Assembly (NCBI GenBank): GCA_030147305.1 | Contig: JASLAE010000207.1 | Location: 1 to 24,200 of the forward strand | Reading direction: 5' to 3' | DNA length: 24,200 nt | Source: Cesiribacter sp. | GTDB taxonomy: Bacteria > Bacteroidota > Bacteroidia > Cytophagales > Cyclobacteriaceae | Program-made: the position numbers and the translations under genes | Shown here: one piece after another, positions 7,886 through 16,800 of the stretch | Layout of the letters: each line of letters opens with the position of its first letter | Numbering within the stretch: position 1 is the stretch's first letter | Notes under the pieces: model-generated | The model's input: only the letters and a program-made list of their open reading frames with translations | The model's database searches: none | Told to the model about the DNA's origin: nothing

Positions 7886-8662
7886 ATGAAGCAGGTAAGG
7901 ATAGGTAAATTAGTACTTTGGCATTTTAACAGCCTGGCAGCAGAAGCAGGCATTAAACACTTTGTTACCGACAGAAGCTCCAACAGTGAAGGTGCGCCTT
8001 TTACCCTTAGCTACTCCAGCCTGCCCGACAAAGAGGCCATCAGGCAAAACAGAGCCTTGCTGGCCACTGCCATGGGCATCCCTGCAGCGCAGCTCTATCT
8101 TCCCTCCCAGGTGCACCAGACTCGCATAGTGCAGGTAAACAGCCAAACACAAAAAGAAGCGTTGATGGAAACAGACGCCTTAATCTGCAATGAAAAAGGC
8201 ATCTGCATCGCAGTTATGTCTGCTGATTGTGTTCCAATTTTGCTTTATGATAAAAGGAACCATGCCGTTGGAGCGGTTCATGCAGGGTGGCGTGGCACAG
8301 TAGCCAAAATTTTGGAAAAGACCCTGTACGCCATGCAGGCTGCTTTTGGCACAAAAGGAGAAGACTTACTGGCCGGCATTGGTCCTTCTGTTAGCCAGGA
8401 ATCATACGAAGTAGGCGAAGAGGTGGTAGGCCAGGTGCAGCAGGCCTTTGGCAGGGATAGTGGCTTGCTGATCTCTCAGCCCAATGGAAAAGCAAAGCTT
8501 GATCTTTGGAAAGCCAATACAGGGCAGCTGCTCGAATTTGGCGTTCGCCCCTCCCACATAGAAGTTGCAGATCGCTGCACGGTAAAGCAAAACCAGCACT
8601 TTTTCTCGGCCAGAATGGGCGACAGTGGTCGCTTTGCTGCCGGTATTATGCTGGTGGTGTAA
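7886..8662 (+). CDS. pgeF: Peptidoglycan editing factor PgeF (YfiH/LACC1 family)
   Basis: This 258-residue protein is of the YfiH/LACC1 family, formerly annotated as polyphenol oxidase or laccase. Bacterial PgeF is linked to removal of mis-incorporated amino acids from peptidoglycan precursors, and related proteins act on purine nucleosides. The metal-binding triad is intact: His77 in SQVHQ, Cys115 in SADCVPIL, and His132 in VHAGWRG. The C-terminal signature CTVKQNQHFFSARMGDSGRF (231-250) is also as expected. The length is normal. It is transcribed alone on the plus strand and converges with the next gene at a 43-base gap. Confidence 0.92.
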   Translation: MKQVRIGKLVLWHFNSLAAEAGIKHFVTDRSSNSEGAPFTLSYSSLPDKEAIRQNRALLATAMGIPAAQLYLPSQVHQTRIVQVNSQTQKEALMETDALICNEKGICIAVMSADCVPILLYDKRNHAVGAVHAGWRGTVAKILEKTLYAMQAAFGTKGEDLLAGIGPSVSQESYEVGEEVVGQVQQAFGRDSGLLISQPNGKAKLDLWKANTGQLLEFGVRPSHIEVADRCTVKQNQHFFSARMGDSGRFAAGIMLVV

Positions 8663-8705
8663 GAGGCAGAATTTTACTACCGCCTAGGTCATCAATCTAC
8701 CGATA

Positions 8706-9329
8706 TTAAACTGGCCTTGCCTGCATCAGCGTTGTTAAATCTAAAATCTCTACTGCCAGGTTGCCTGACATCAGCAATACAAGCGATATCTGGTCGGGCT
8801 GTGGGTTAATATCCTGCACGTGTACCCCTGTAACAGCGCCTGATAGTAAAATACCTTTTATCTCCATGCCTGTTTCCAGCTGGGCATTTACTTTTGCCAC
8901 TTCCCTGTTTATTATAGTGCTTAGGTCCACTCGGGCTCTTTTCAGGATCTGGCTATTTGCTACACTATTGGCCAGCACTTCTAAAGAGGCATTATAAAAG
9001 CTGCTTTGGGTTCTGGAATCCACCTTATACCTGCTTACATACAACAGCTGTCGTTCATTATCATAGGCCAGCGAAGCCCTTACCAGTAAATCTACTGCAT
9101 CGCGTTTCAGCAACGTGCGCAGGATGCTCACCTTCAGGTTAATAGTTAAATCATAAGCAGGGTTGCTGCTACCTGTAATGGCCACATCAAGAATCTGGGC
9201 ATGCCTGACTTCTACGCCTGCCTGGTCTTTATTGGTGATAAACTCGCCTGCCATCTTCTGCCTCACAGCTGCTTCTAAGGCAGGATAAGAGATGGTGATC
9301 GGCACCCTGATTGATATACTATTCTCCAT
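8706..9329 (-). CDS. Small uncharacterised protein resembling one half of DUF4403
   Basis: This 207-residue protein has no signal peptide or membrane helix, so it is probably cytosolic. The start SISIRVPITISYPALEAAVRQK (4-25) and the pattern of alternating beta strands resemble the repeat of DUF4403-type lipid-binding-like proteins, which are normally twice as long and exported. The match was made by eye and is tentative. The segment LTINLKVSILRTLLKRDAVDLLVRASLAYDNERQLLYVS is consistent with an elongated beta-sheet fold. It lies downstream of the vWA gene on the same strand, but a terminator separates the two. Function is unknown. Confidence 0.7.
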   Translation of the reverse strand: MENSISIRVPITISYPALEAAVRQKMAGEFITNKDQAGVEVRHAQILDVAITGSSNPAYDLTINLKVSILRTLLKRDAVDLLVRASLAYDNERQLLYVSRYKVDSRTQSSFYNASLEVLANSVANSQILKRARVDLSTIINREVAKVNAQLETGMEIKGILLSGAVTGVHVQDINPQPDQISLVLLMSGNLAVEILDLTTLMQARPV

Positions 9330-9540
9330 TGATAATCCCTGAGATTAATAGACTTAAAAAATATGCTTATGGCTGGCAATACTCATGAAGGAGCAAAAGC
9401 AGCAAAAATAAGATCCGGGCCTTAATTACTTTAATATTATGCTAAACTCCAGCCAATACGGATTTTTTTTAGTTCATCGCTGATCTTTCCATGCCTTTCC
9501 TTCTGCTTTTTCTAAAATCCCGACCAATGGGCTATCCATA

Positions 9541-9575
9541 AAAAGCAGCCAGGCAGCTGTGAGACTACCTGGCTG
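9541..9575 (-). terminator. Terminator of the vWA protein gene
   Basis: CAGCCAGG (9546-9553) pairs perfectly with CCTGGCTG (9568-9575) around a 14-base loop. On the minus strand the 8-bp stem is followed by CTTTTT. It lies just past the stop codon of the vWA gene (9607), so that gene is probably transcribed separately from the DUF4403-like gene downstream. Confidence 0.8.
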
Positions 9576-9606
9576 TAAGCAATTTAAAAATCAACAATAA
9601 GCGTGA

Positions 9607-11487
9607 CTACTTTGCAGCTACCAACTCCATGGATCTCACCATATTCAAAAATTCCGCCCTATAGCCCTCCTCATCTTTTCCCTGGGCCGCTTTTGCCATT
9701 ACAAGCACATTGGCATACGTGAGATCTCCTTTAAATTCAGAATCCCGAAGCAGCATGCCAAATCCAGCCACAGCTGCAGAAAACCTGAAATTATCCGAGG
9801 TCTTTGCCAGGGGTGTGGTGCCATTAAACACTGCTTTTTCTATGAGCTTGCTGGTATTGCCATTAGGCTGTTTGTAGCGCAGTTTCAGGGTAAGCAGCTC
9901 ATCAGTTTTATAGGAGGCAGGGGGAACCTGAGTTTCCTGCTGGTATTTCAGGGGATCGACCAGTTTTAAAAAGGGTGAGTCTTTTGTGCCGGCAGGAATG
10001 ATCTCATACAGGGCCGTAACGGTGTGGCCGGAGCCCAGCTCACCCGCATCTTTTTTATCGTTGTTAAAATCTTCTTTGTTCAGCATCCTGTTTTCATAGC
10101 CAATCAGCCTGTAGCCTTTTACTTTGGCAGGATTAAATTCCAGTTGCAGCTTTACGTCTTTGGCAATGGTAAAGAGGGTGCCGCCAAATTCGTTCACAAA
10201 TACCTTTTTAGCTTCCAGCAGGTTATCGATATAGGCATAATTACCATTGCCTTTGTTGGCCAGCAGCTCCATTTTAGAATCTTTATAGTTGCCCATGCCA
10301 AAGCCAAGTACCGTCAGGAAAACGCCTGATTCCCGCTTCTCTTCAATAAGCCGCTCCATGGCCGCATTGCTGGACATGCCAATGTTAAAATCGCCGTCAG
10401 AAGCCAGGATCACCCGGTTGTTGCCGCCCTCCTGAAAATGTTCTTCCGCTACCTGATAAGCCAGCCGAATGCCTGCCCCACCAGCCGTTGAACCGCCAGC
10501 TTCCAGCCGGTCAATGGCGGCCAGTATCTCCCCTTTATTACTTCCGCTGGTAGATGGCAGAACCAGGCCGGCAGCGCCAGCATATACCACAATTGCTACC
10601 TGGTCCTGCTGCCTGAGCTCCCCAACCAGCAGTTTGAATGCGGCCTTTACCAGGGGAAGCTTTTCGGGTGTATTCATGGAGCCCGACACATCGATCAGAA
10701 ATACCAGGTTAGAAGGAGGTAAATTGTCTGTAGCAATCTTCCTGCCCTGCAGCCCTATGTGCAGCAGCTGGTGCTGGCTGTTCCAGGGACATTCAGAGAT
10801 TTCCGTAGTCACTGAAAAAGGATCCTCACCTGCTGGCTGAGGATAGTCATAGGTAAAATAATTCACCATTTCTTCTATGCGCACCGCATCCTTTGGTGGC
10901 ATTTGACCGCCATTGATAAACCTGCGCATGTTGCTGTAAGAAGCATTGTCTACATCGATCGAAAAGGTGGAAAGGGGATTTTTAGTCGCTTCCAAGAAGC
11001 CGTTTTCATGAACAGTGGCATACTCTTCTGTATTATGAGGAATGGTATATTCTTCCTGGTCATACATCATGTGAAGGTCCTGCGCATAGTCTGCCGGGGC
11101 CATAACATTCGCATTAGTTAAATTTGCTTTTCTTTCTGCCGCTGCCTGTCCCGTTACCGCTACCTCCTCCAGCATGTCTACCGCTGCCTTCATCTGAACA
11201 TCAAGTTTTCGCTTGCTTCCTACTTTTAGCTGCTGGTCATGATAGCCAATAAAGGAAAAAACAAGTACTGACTTCTCGGAAGGCACTTCAAGCGCATAGC
11301 TGCCATCTGCCTTGGTGACGGTACCCTGCCTGGAGCCCTTAATCGTTATGTTAACACCTGGTAGCACACTACCATCTGTGGCATCTGTTACAATGCCACT
11401 AACTATAAATTGAGAAGATTCTGTGCTGCTCCAGGAACAAAAAATAAGGAGCAGCAGGGCAATTGAAATGTGTTTAATGCTTTTCAT
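9607..11487 (-). CDS. Exported vWA protein (YfbK type) with an N-terminal carboxypeptidase-regulatory domain
   Basis: The 626-residue protein has an N-terminal hydrophobic export signal (about 1-20; Cys17 lies in a non-canonical lipobox, so lipidation is possible but not clear). Residues about 27-112 form a carboxypeptidase-regulatory-like beta sandwich (LPGVNITIKGS, GTVTKADGSY, FSFIGY) closing with LEEVAVTG (106-113). The YfbK-type region follows (SIDVDNASYSNMRRFINGG, 176-194). A vWA domain comes next, with MIDAS DVSGS (266-270), Thr334 in GGST, and Asp364 in ASDGD, so metal binding is probably intact. A DUF3520-like C-terminus completes it. Such proteins are thought to mediate protein binding; function is unknown. 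It is divergent from the ECF sigma operon across 258 bases and shares its N-terminal module with the anti-sigma-like protein there. Confidence 0.9.
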   Translation of the reverse strand: MKSIKHISIALLLLIFCSWSSTESSQFIVSGIVTDATDGSVLPGVNITIKGSRQGTVTKADGSYALEVPSEKSVLVFSFIGYHDQQLKVGSKRKLDVQMKAAVDMLEEVAVTGQAAAERKANLTNANVMAPADYAQDLHMMYDQEEYTIPHNTEEYATVHENGFLEATKNPLSTFSIDVDNASYSNMRRFINGGQMPPKDAVRIEEMVNYFTYDYPQPAGEDPFSVTTEISECPWNSQHQLLHIGLQGRKIATDNLPPSNLVFLIDVSGSMNTPEKLPLVKAAFKLLVGELRQQDQVAIVVYAGAAGLVLPSTSGSNKGEILAAIDRLEAGGSTAGGAGIRLAYQVAEEHFQEGGNNRVILASDGDFNIGMSSNAAMERLIEEKRESGVFLTVLGFGMGNYKDSKMELLANKGNGNYAYIDNLLEAKKVFVNEFGGTLFTIAKDVKLQLEFNPAKVKGYRLIGYENRMLNKEDFNNDKKDAGELGSGHTVTALYEIIPAGTKDSPFLKLVDPLKYQQETQVPPASYKTDELLTLKLRYKQPNGNTSKLIEKAVFNGTTPLAKTSDNFRFSAAVAGFGMLLRDSEFKGDLTYANVLVMAKAAQGKDEEGYRAEFLNMVRSMELVAAK

Positions 11488-11693
11488 AGCGTTATGTTTT
11501 TGTGAGGTGCCGATGATCCCGCTATCTTACCGGCACAATTGGTAACAGTAGCGGTTGTACAGGCATGATGCAGGACCAGCCAAAATTCCATACGCCTTGA
11601 GAAAAAAATCTTAACTTAAGGTAGGGATGTTGCTAAACATGGCTCCCTGCTATCGAAGGCACCCCCACAGGTATACTGAAAACAGCCTGTTTA

Positions 11694-11714
11694 CTCCCTT
11701 GCGCATAAAGGGAG
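11694..11714 (+). other. Hairpin in the leader of the sigma factor gene
   Basis: CTCCCTT (11694-11700) pairs perfectly with AAGGGAG (11708-11714) around a 7-base loop, ending 31 bases before the sigma factor ATG. There is no T tract. It could be a leader structure or an operator; the sequence does not decide. Confidence 0.35.
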
Positions 11715-11745
11715 CCTGACCAGAGGCCTTGCAAAAAATAAGCAG

Positions 11746-12336
11746 ATGTTCTTTAGACGGTCGCCCAAAAAAAGCTTTAAAGACGATGATGAACTGCTGA
11801 GCTTATACAAAGCCTCGGGAGATATTGCTTTATTGGGTGAGCTTTATGAACGCTATGTTCACCTAATTTTTGGCGTATGCATGAAGTACCTCAGAAATGA
11901 GGAGGAAAGTAAGGACATGAGCATGCTGGTGTTTGAAAAACTGGCGGTGACGGCCAAAAGCACTGAGATCAGGAATTTTAAAAGCTGGCTGCACGTGCTC
12001 ACCAAAAATGAATGCCTGATGCTACTGCGGTCTAAAAAGTACAGGCTGGAGAAGGCGGCTGTGGAAATAAAAGAAGAAGGGGGTGTGGATTCGGCCCTGT
12101 CTTTGCATCATACCCAGGAAGATACCTTGGAAAGTAATTTACAGGAACTGGAAGCAGCCATAGCAGAATTGCCTCCTGAACAAAAAGAATGTATCAAGCT
12201 ATTTTACCTGGAACAAAAATGCTACAAAGAAATAGCTACCATAACAGGTCTGGAGCTTAAGAAAGTGAAAAGCCATATCCAAAACGGCAAACGGAATTTA
12301 AAGGCAAGCATGCAAAAACTGGATGAAGAATCCTAA
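11746..12336 (+). CDS. ECF-type RNA polymerase sigma factor
   Basis: This 196-residue protein has the two-domain layout of extracytoplasmic-function sigma factors. Region 2 lies at about 15-75 (DELLSLYKASGDIALLGELYERYV, followed by KDMSMLVFEKL) and region 4 at about 133-190 (ELPPEQKECIKLFYLEQKCYKEIATITG, then LKKVKSHIQNGKRNLK), a typical helix-turn-helix. The linker is charged. The ATG at 11746 gives a normal family length. Its last 14 bases overlap the start of the anti-sigma-like gene, implying coupled translation and a sigma/anti-sigma pair. No TAnnTTTG box was found on either strand in the 258-base divergent space upstream, which fits control by itself or by another alternative sigma factor; that is inference. 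Confidence 0.92.
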   Translation: MFFRRSPKKSFKDDDELLSLYKASGDIALLGELYERYVHLIFGVCMKYLRNEEESKDMSMLVFEKLAVTAKSTEIRNFKSWLHVLTKNECLMLLRSKKYRLEKAAVEIKEEGGVDSALSLHHTQEDTLESNLQELEAAIAELPPEQKECIKLFYLEQKCYKEIATITGLELKKVKSHIQNGKRNLKASMQKLDEES

Positions 12337-13735
12337 GCACATATCCACCACCGAACATCTCTCACAGAACCAGTTGCTTCGTTATCAGGCAGCACAGATG
12401 AATAATGCAGAAATGCAACTGGTGGAGCGGCATTTGCTGGACTGTGCGCTGTGCAGTGATGCGCTGGAAGGCCTGGAGCGGCTTGCTCCCCTGCAGACCC
12501 AGTCAGCCATTGAGGAGGTAAAAAGCCGGCTGACTGCCCGCATAGAAGAAAGTAAAACCAAAACCATTCCGCTTTACTGGAAGTGGGCCGCTGCCGCTTC
12601 GGTATTGCTTCTGGTAACTGCTGCAATTTTCCTGATGCAGGAAACGGACTCAACGGCAGACCAACAGCTGAGCCAGCAGGAAGTCCGGGAGGAACCGGCT
12701 CTGCCCCGGAACCCGCAGCCCGCCATAACGCCTTCCGGTGCTGACAATCCGCAAGCAGCAGCAACAAATAGAAACAATGCTGCGCCTGCAAACCAGGAAG
12801 CAAAGCCTGCCGCGCCTCCTGTTACCCGGCAGCCGGAAATAATAGCGCCGGAAGATGCCGAAGAGGACGCAATAGCCATTCCCGCATCTGAAGAAGCGCT
12901 GGCCGATCGTGCTGCAGGTGTTGCTGTGTCTGAATACAATGATATTGCACAGGAAGCCCTCCGTAAAGACAGCATGCCCGCCGCACAGGCATATGACACG
13001 AAGAGCGCTGAAGCTGATTTGGAGATAGAAAGTCCGGCCAGGCCCAATCCTGAAAGTTCAGCCACAATACAAAACTACAGCAGCGCCAGTGCAGCGCAGA
13101 AGCAACTGAATGGAAAGGTGATTGAAGCGACTTCTGGCGAACCCCTGCCCGGTGTGAGCATTCGCATAAAAGATTCTGAAAAAGGAACGGTAACCGATAT
13201 GAATGGGGAATACTCCCTGGAACTTCCTGCCTCAGAAACCCTTTTGTCGATCAGCTTTATAGGCTACTCAGATAAACTGGTATTGGTAGATAAAACTACA
13301 ACGGAACTGGTTGCCGCCCTGGAACAGGATGTACAAACGTTAAGTGAAGTAGTAGTGACTGGCAATGCGACTGCCCGCATGCAGCGCAATGTAACTGGAG
13401 CAACCACTGCCATTGAACAGCCCACTGCCACCAACAGTGCCCGCCCTGCGGATGGCATGCAAACCTTTCGCAAGTGGGTAAAAAAGGCCCTTCGTTATCC
13501 GGATGCTGCCCGGGAAGCCAGGATTGAAGGTGTGGTCGAGGTAGAGTTTTTTGTAGAAGCAGACAGTACCCTTAGCCAGTTTCAAATAACAAACCCACTG
13601 GGTTATGGGCTGGATGAAGAAGCAATCAGGCTGGTAAAGGAAGGCCCAAGGTGGCAGCCTGCTATGGCTAACGGGAAACCTATCCGGCAAAAAGCCAGTA
13701 CCAGTATTTCTTTTAAATTATCCAAACAACGTTAA
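12323..13735 (+). CDS. Anti-sigma-like membrane protein fused to carboxypeptidase-regulatory and TonB C-terminal domains
   Basis: The 470-residue protein begins with a cytosolic zinc-finger-like segment HLLDCALC (His37-x3-Cys41-x2-Cys44), the anti-sigma HxxxCxxC signature. One membrane helix follows at about 86-105. Next comes a long Ala/Pro/Glu-rich linker (about 107-255). A carboxypeptidase-regulatory-like domain lies at about 262-333 (LPGVSIRIKDSEKGTVTDMN, FIGYSD), ending in the linker SEVVVTG (341-347). A TonB C-terminal domain occupies about 378-468 (RYPDAAREARIEGVVEVEF, LGYGLDEEAI, WQPAMANGKPI). The layout suggests that the cytosolic part holds the upstream sigma factor and the exported part senses a cell-envelope partner. 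It overlaps the sigma gene by 14 bases. A plain TonB-like protein is the alternative, but the zinc finger and operon position favour anti-sigma. The regulatory function is inferred. Confidence 0.85.
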   Translation: MKNPKHISTTEHLSQNQLLRYQAAQMNNAEMQLVERHLLDCALCSDALEGLERLAPLQTQSAIEEVKSRLTARIEESKTKTIPLYWKWAAAASVLLLVTAAIFLMQETDSTADQQLSQQEVREEPALPRNPQPAITPSGADNPQAAATNRNNAAPANQEAKPAAPPVTRQPEIIAPEDAEEDAIAIPASEEALADRAAGVAVSEYNDIAQEALRKDSMPAAQAYDTKSAEADLEIESPARPNPESSATIQNYSSASAAQKQLNGKVIEATSGEPLPGVSIRIKDSEKGTVTDMNGEYSLELPASETLLSISFIGYSDKLVLVDKTTTELVAALEQDVQTLSEVVVTGNATARMQRNVTGATTAIEQPTATNSARPADGMQTFRKWVKKALRYPDAAREARIEGVVEVEFFVEADSTLSQFQITNPLGYGLDEEAIRLVKEGPRWQPAMANGKPIRQKASTSISFKLSKQR

Positions 13736-13754
13736 TGGGTTTCGTAGCTGTTGT

Positions 13755-13798
13755 GCCTTTATTCAGCAAGCGGGGTATTTTCTATTGCTGAATAAGGC
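13755..13798 (+). other. Long imperfect hairpin between the anti-sigma and amidohydrolase genes
   Basis: The arm at 13755-13769 (GCCTTTATTCAGCAA) pairs with 13785-13798 (TTGCTGAATAAGGC) with a single bulged base and a 15-base loop. There is no T tract after it, so it is not a standard terminator. The right arm also takes part in a second 6-bp hairpin, TAAGGC/GCCTTA, at 13793-13810. It may end or process the sigma operon transcript, or act at the DNA level near the next promoter. Confidence 0.55.
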
Positions 13799-13816
13799 CC
13801 AAAAGCCTTAACTTTG
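13785..13816 (+). promoter_or_regulatory. Candidate promoter of the amidohydrolase fusion gene
   Basis: TAACTTTG (13809-13816) matches the TAnnTTTG -7 box and ends 31 bases before the ATG at 13848. A partial -33 element, TTG at 13785-13787, lies 21 bases upstream. The -7 box is a good match; the -33 is weak and falls inside the hairpin right arm. Confidence 0.5.
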
Positions 13817-13847
13817 AGAAAACCATTTCTGATTATTTTCCAGTTTC

Positions 13848-16800
13848 ATGAATAAACGTACTTACCTCAGCGGGTTCCTGGCTGTAATGCTGGGGCTTTC
13901 AAGCCCTGCTATGGCCCAGGAAAAACCCAAATGGGAGGTAGATTCCGCAAGGGGACCCCAAAAAGAAATTACCATCACCACCGACGAAGGCACCTGGATG
14001 AGCCTTGATATAAGTCCAGATGGCCGGGAGATTGTCTTTGATATGCTGGGCGATCTATACATCATGCCCATCAGCGGCGGCAAGGCCAAACTGCTGAAAG
14101 GCGGCCGTGCCTACGAAGTGCAGCCACGCTTTAGTCCCAACGGACAGTATATTTCCTATACCTCTGATAAAGGAGGGGGAGACAACATCTGGATCATGAA
14201 ACGTGATGGCTCAGCGGCTAAGCAGGTAACCAAAGAAAGCTTCCGCCTGCTCAACAATGCTGTATGGACGCCCGATAGCGAGTACCTGATTGCCCGCAAG
14301 CACTTTACCAACACCCGCTCGCTGGGAGCCGGCGAAATATGGATGTACCATCGCAGCGGCGGCAGTGGCGTGCAGCTAACCAAACGCAAAAACGACCAGC
14401 AGGATGCCGGCGAGCCAGTTGCCGCTCCCGATGGCAAATGGGTGTATTACTCCGAAGACATGAGTGGCGGCTCTACCTTTGAATATAACAAAGATCCCAA
14501 TGGCCAGATCTATATTATTCGCCGCGTAGACCGCAACACTGGTGAGATCGAGAATGTAGTTACCGGCAATGGCGGCTCTGTACGTCCTGTGATTTCTCCG
14601 GATGGCAACCACCTGGCTTTTGTACGACGTGTACGCACCAAATCTGTATTGTTTATATACGACCTGAAAACAGGCGAACAGTGGCCAGTTTATGATGGCC
14701 TGAACCATGACCAGCAGGAAGCCTGGGCCATTTTTGGCGTGTACCCCAACTTTGCCTGGACTCCCGACAACCAAAATATCGTTATTTGGGCAGGCGGCAA
14801 AATCAACAGGATTAATGTAGCTACACAACAGCTAACCAACATTCCTTTCGAGGCAACTGCTACGCATGCCATCAGCGAAGCCGTACGCCACGAGCACAAC
14901 AAGGAAGGCATCTCGCCTGAACAATTTACAGCCAGGGCCATTCGCCATGCTGTAACTTCACCCGACGGCAAAACACTGGTATTCAATGCTGCTGGCTACC
15001 TCTATAAAAAAGAGCTGCCCAACGGCACTCCCGTGCGCCTTACCGGCAGCCGGGAATTTGAGTTTTACCCCTCCTTCTCTTCCGATGGCCGCTACCTGGT
15101 ATATACTACCTGGGATGATGAAAATGGCGGCGCCATCATGAAACTGGACTTGCGCAGTAAAAAGCCCAGGACCGTGAAGCTTAGTGCAGAAAAAGGTTTT
15201 TATACCGAGCCCCGCTTCTCACCAGATGGAAAGCACCTTGTGTACAGCAAAGAAAGTGGTAACTCCCACATGGGCTATGCCCATGGTAAAAAGGCAGGTA
15301 TCTACACGATGCCTGCCGAAGGAGGCAAGGCCGTTCTACTTCACAAAAAGGGCTTTTCTCCCCTTTTTAATGCCAGCTCCGACCGTATTTTCTTCACAGG
15401 ACGCGAAGGTGAAATGTATGCTTTTAAGAGTGTAGACCTGAAGGGTACGGAAGAGCAAACCCACTACACCTCAAAATACACCGATCAGTTCTACCCAAGC
15501 CCGGACAATAAATGGATTGCTTTTGTGGAGCTCTTCAAGGGCTATGTAGCTCCTTTTACCACCAATGGCAGTGGCCTGGAGCTAAGTGGCGATACCAAAG
15601 CCGTGCCGGTGGCCCGTTTTACCCGCGATGCAGGCAGCAGCATCCACTGGTCGGCCGATAGCAAAAGTATTAACTGGGTGTTGGGCGACGAATATTTCTC
15701 AAATGAGCTGAGAAACCGCTTTAATTTTGTAGCCGGCGCGCCTGATTCGCTTCCGGCCATCGACACCACCGGCACCAAAATTGGCCTGCAGCTCAAGACC
15801 GATATTCCTTCGGGCAAAGTAGCTTTTACCAATGCCCGCATCATTAGCATGAAGGGCGACGAGATCATAGAGGGTGGCACGCTTGTCGTAGAAGGTAACC
15901 GCATCATAGCCGTAGGCAAAGGGGTAACAGTACCAGCCGATGCCAAAGTAATAGATGCCACCGGCAAAACCATTATGCCGGGTCTGGTAGACGTGCATGC
16001 TCACCTTGGCACCTTCCGCCTGGGCATGAGCCCCCAGAAGCAGTGGTCGTACTACGCCAACCTGGCTTATGGCGTCACCACCACCCATGACCCTTCTTCC
16101 ACCACCGAAATGGTCTTTAGCCAGTCGGAAGCGGTGCGGTCGGGCGCTATGGTAGGGCCACGCATCTACTCCACCGGCACCATCCTGTACGGGGCCGATG
16201 GTAATTTTAAAGCAGTGGTGAACGACCTTGACGATGCCCGCTCGCACCTGCGCCGCCTGAAAGCGGTAGGAGGTTTCTCAGTTAAGAGCTATAACCAACC
16301 CCGCCGGGAGCAGCGCCAGCAAATTATTCAGGCAGCACGCGAGCTTGACATGAGCGTGTACCCTGAGGGAGGGTCTACCTTCTTTCATAACATGAGCATG
16401 ATCCTGGACGGCCACACCGGCATAGAGCATAACATCCCGGTAGCGCCTCTGTATAAAGATGTGATCGAGTTATGGAAGGCCTCCAAATCCGGCTATACCC
16501 CTACCCTTATTGTAAATTATGGTGGTAATTCCGGTGAATATTACTGGTACCAGAAAACCAACGCCTGGGAAAAGGAGCGCCTGCTGCGCTTTACCCCCCG
16601 CTCCATCATCGACGGACGCTCCCGCCGCGTAACGCTGGTGCCTGATGAAGAGTATGAAGGCGGTCACCTGGCAACATCCCGGGGCTGCAAGGCACTCACC
16701 GATGCAGGCGTAAAAGTAAACCTGGGTGCTCATGGTCAGCTGCAGGGTTTGGGTGCGCACTGGGAACTGTGGATGCTGCAGCAGGGGGGCATGAGTAACC

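Noticed and set aside
12333..13067. Minus-strand open frames opposite the anti-sigma-like gene
   Set aside because: They are rich in Ala and Ser because the plus strand encodes an Ala/Pro/Glu-rich linker; no motif supports them as genes.
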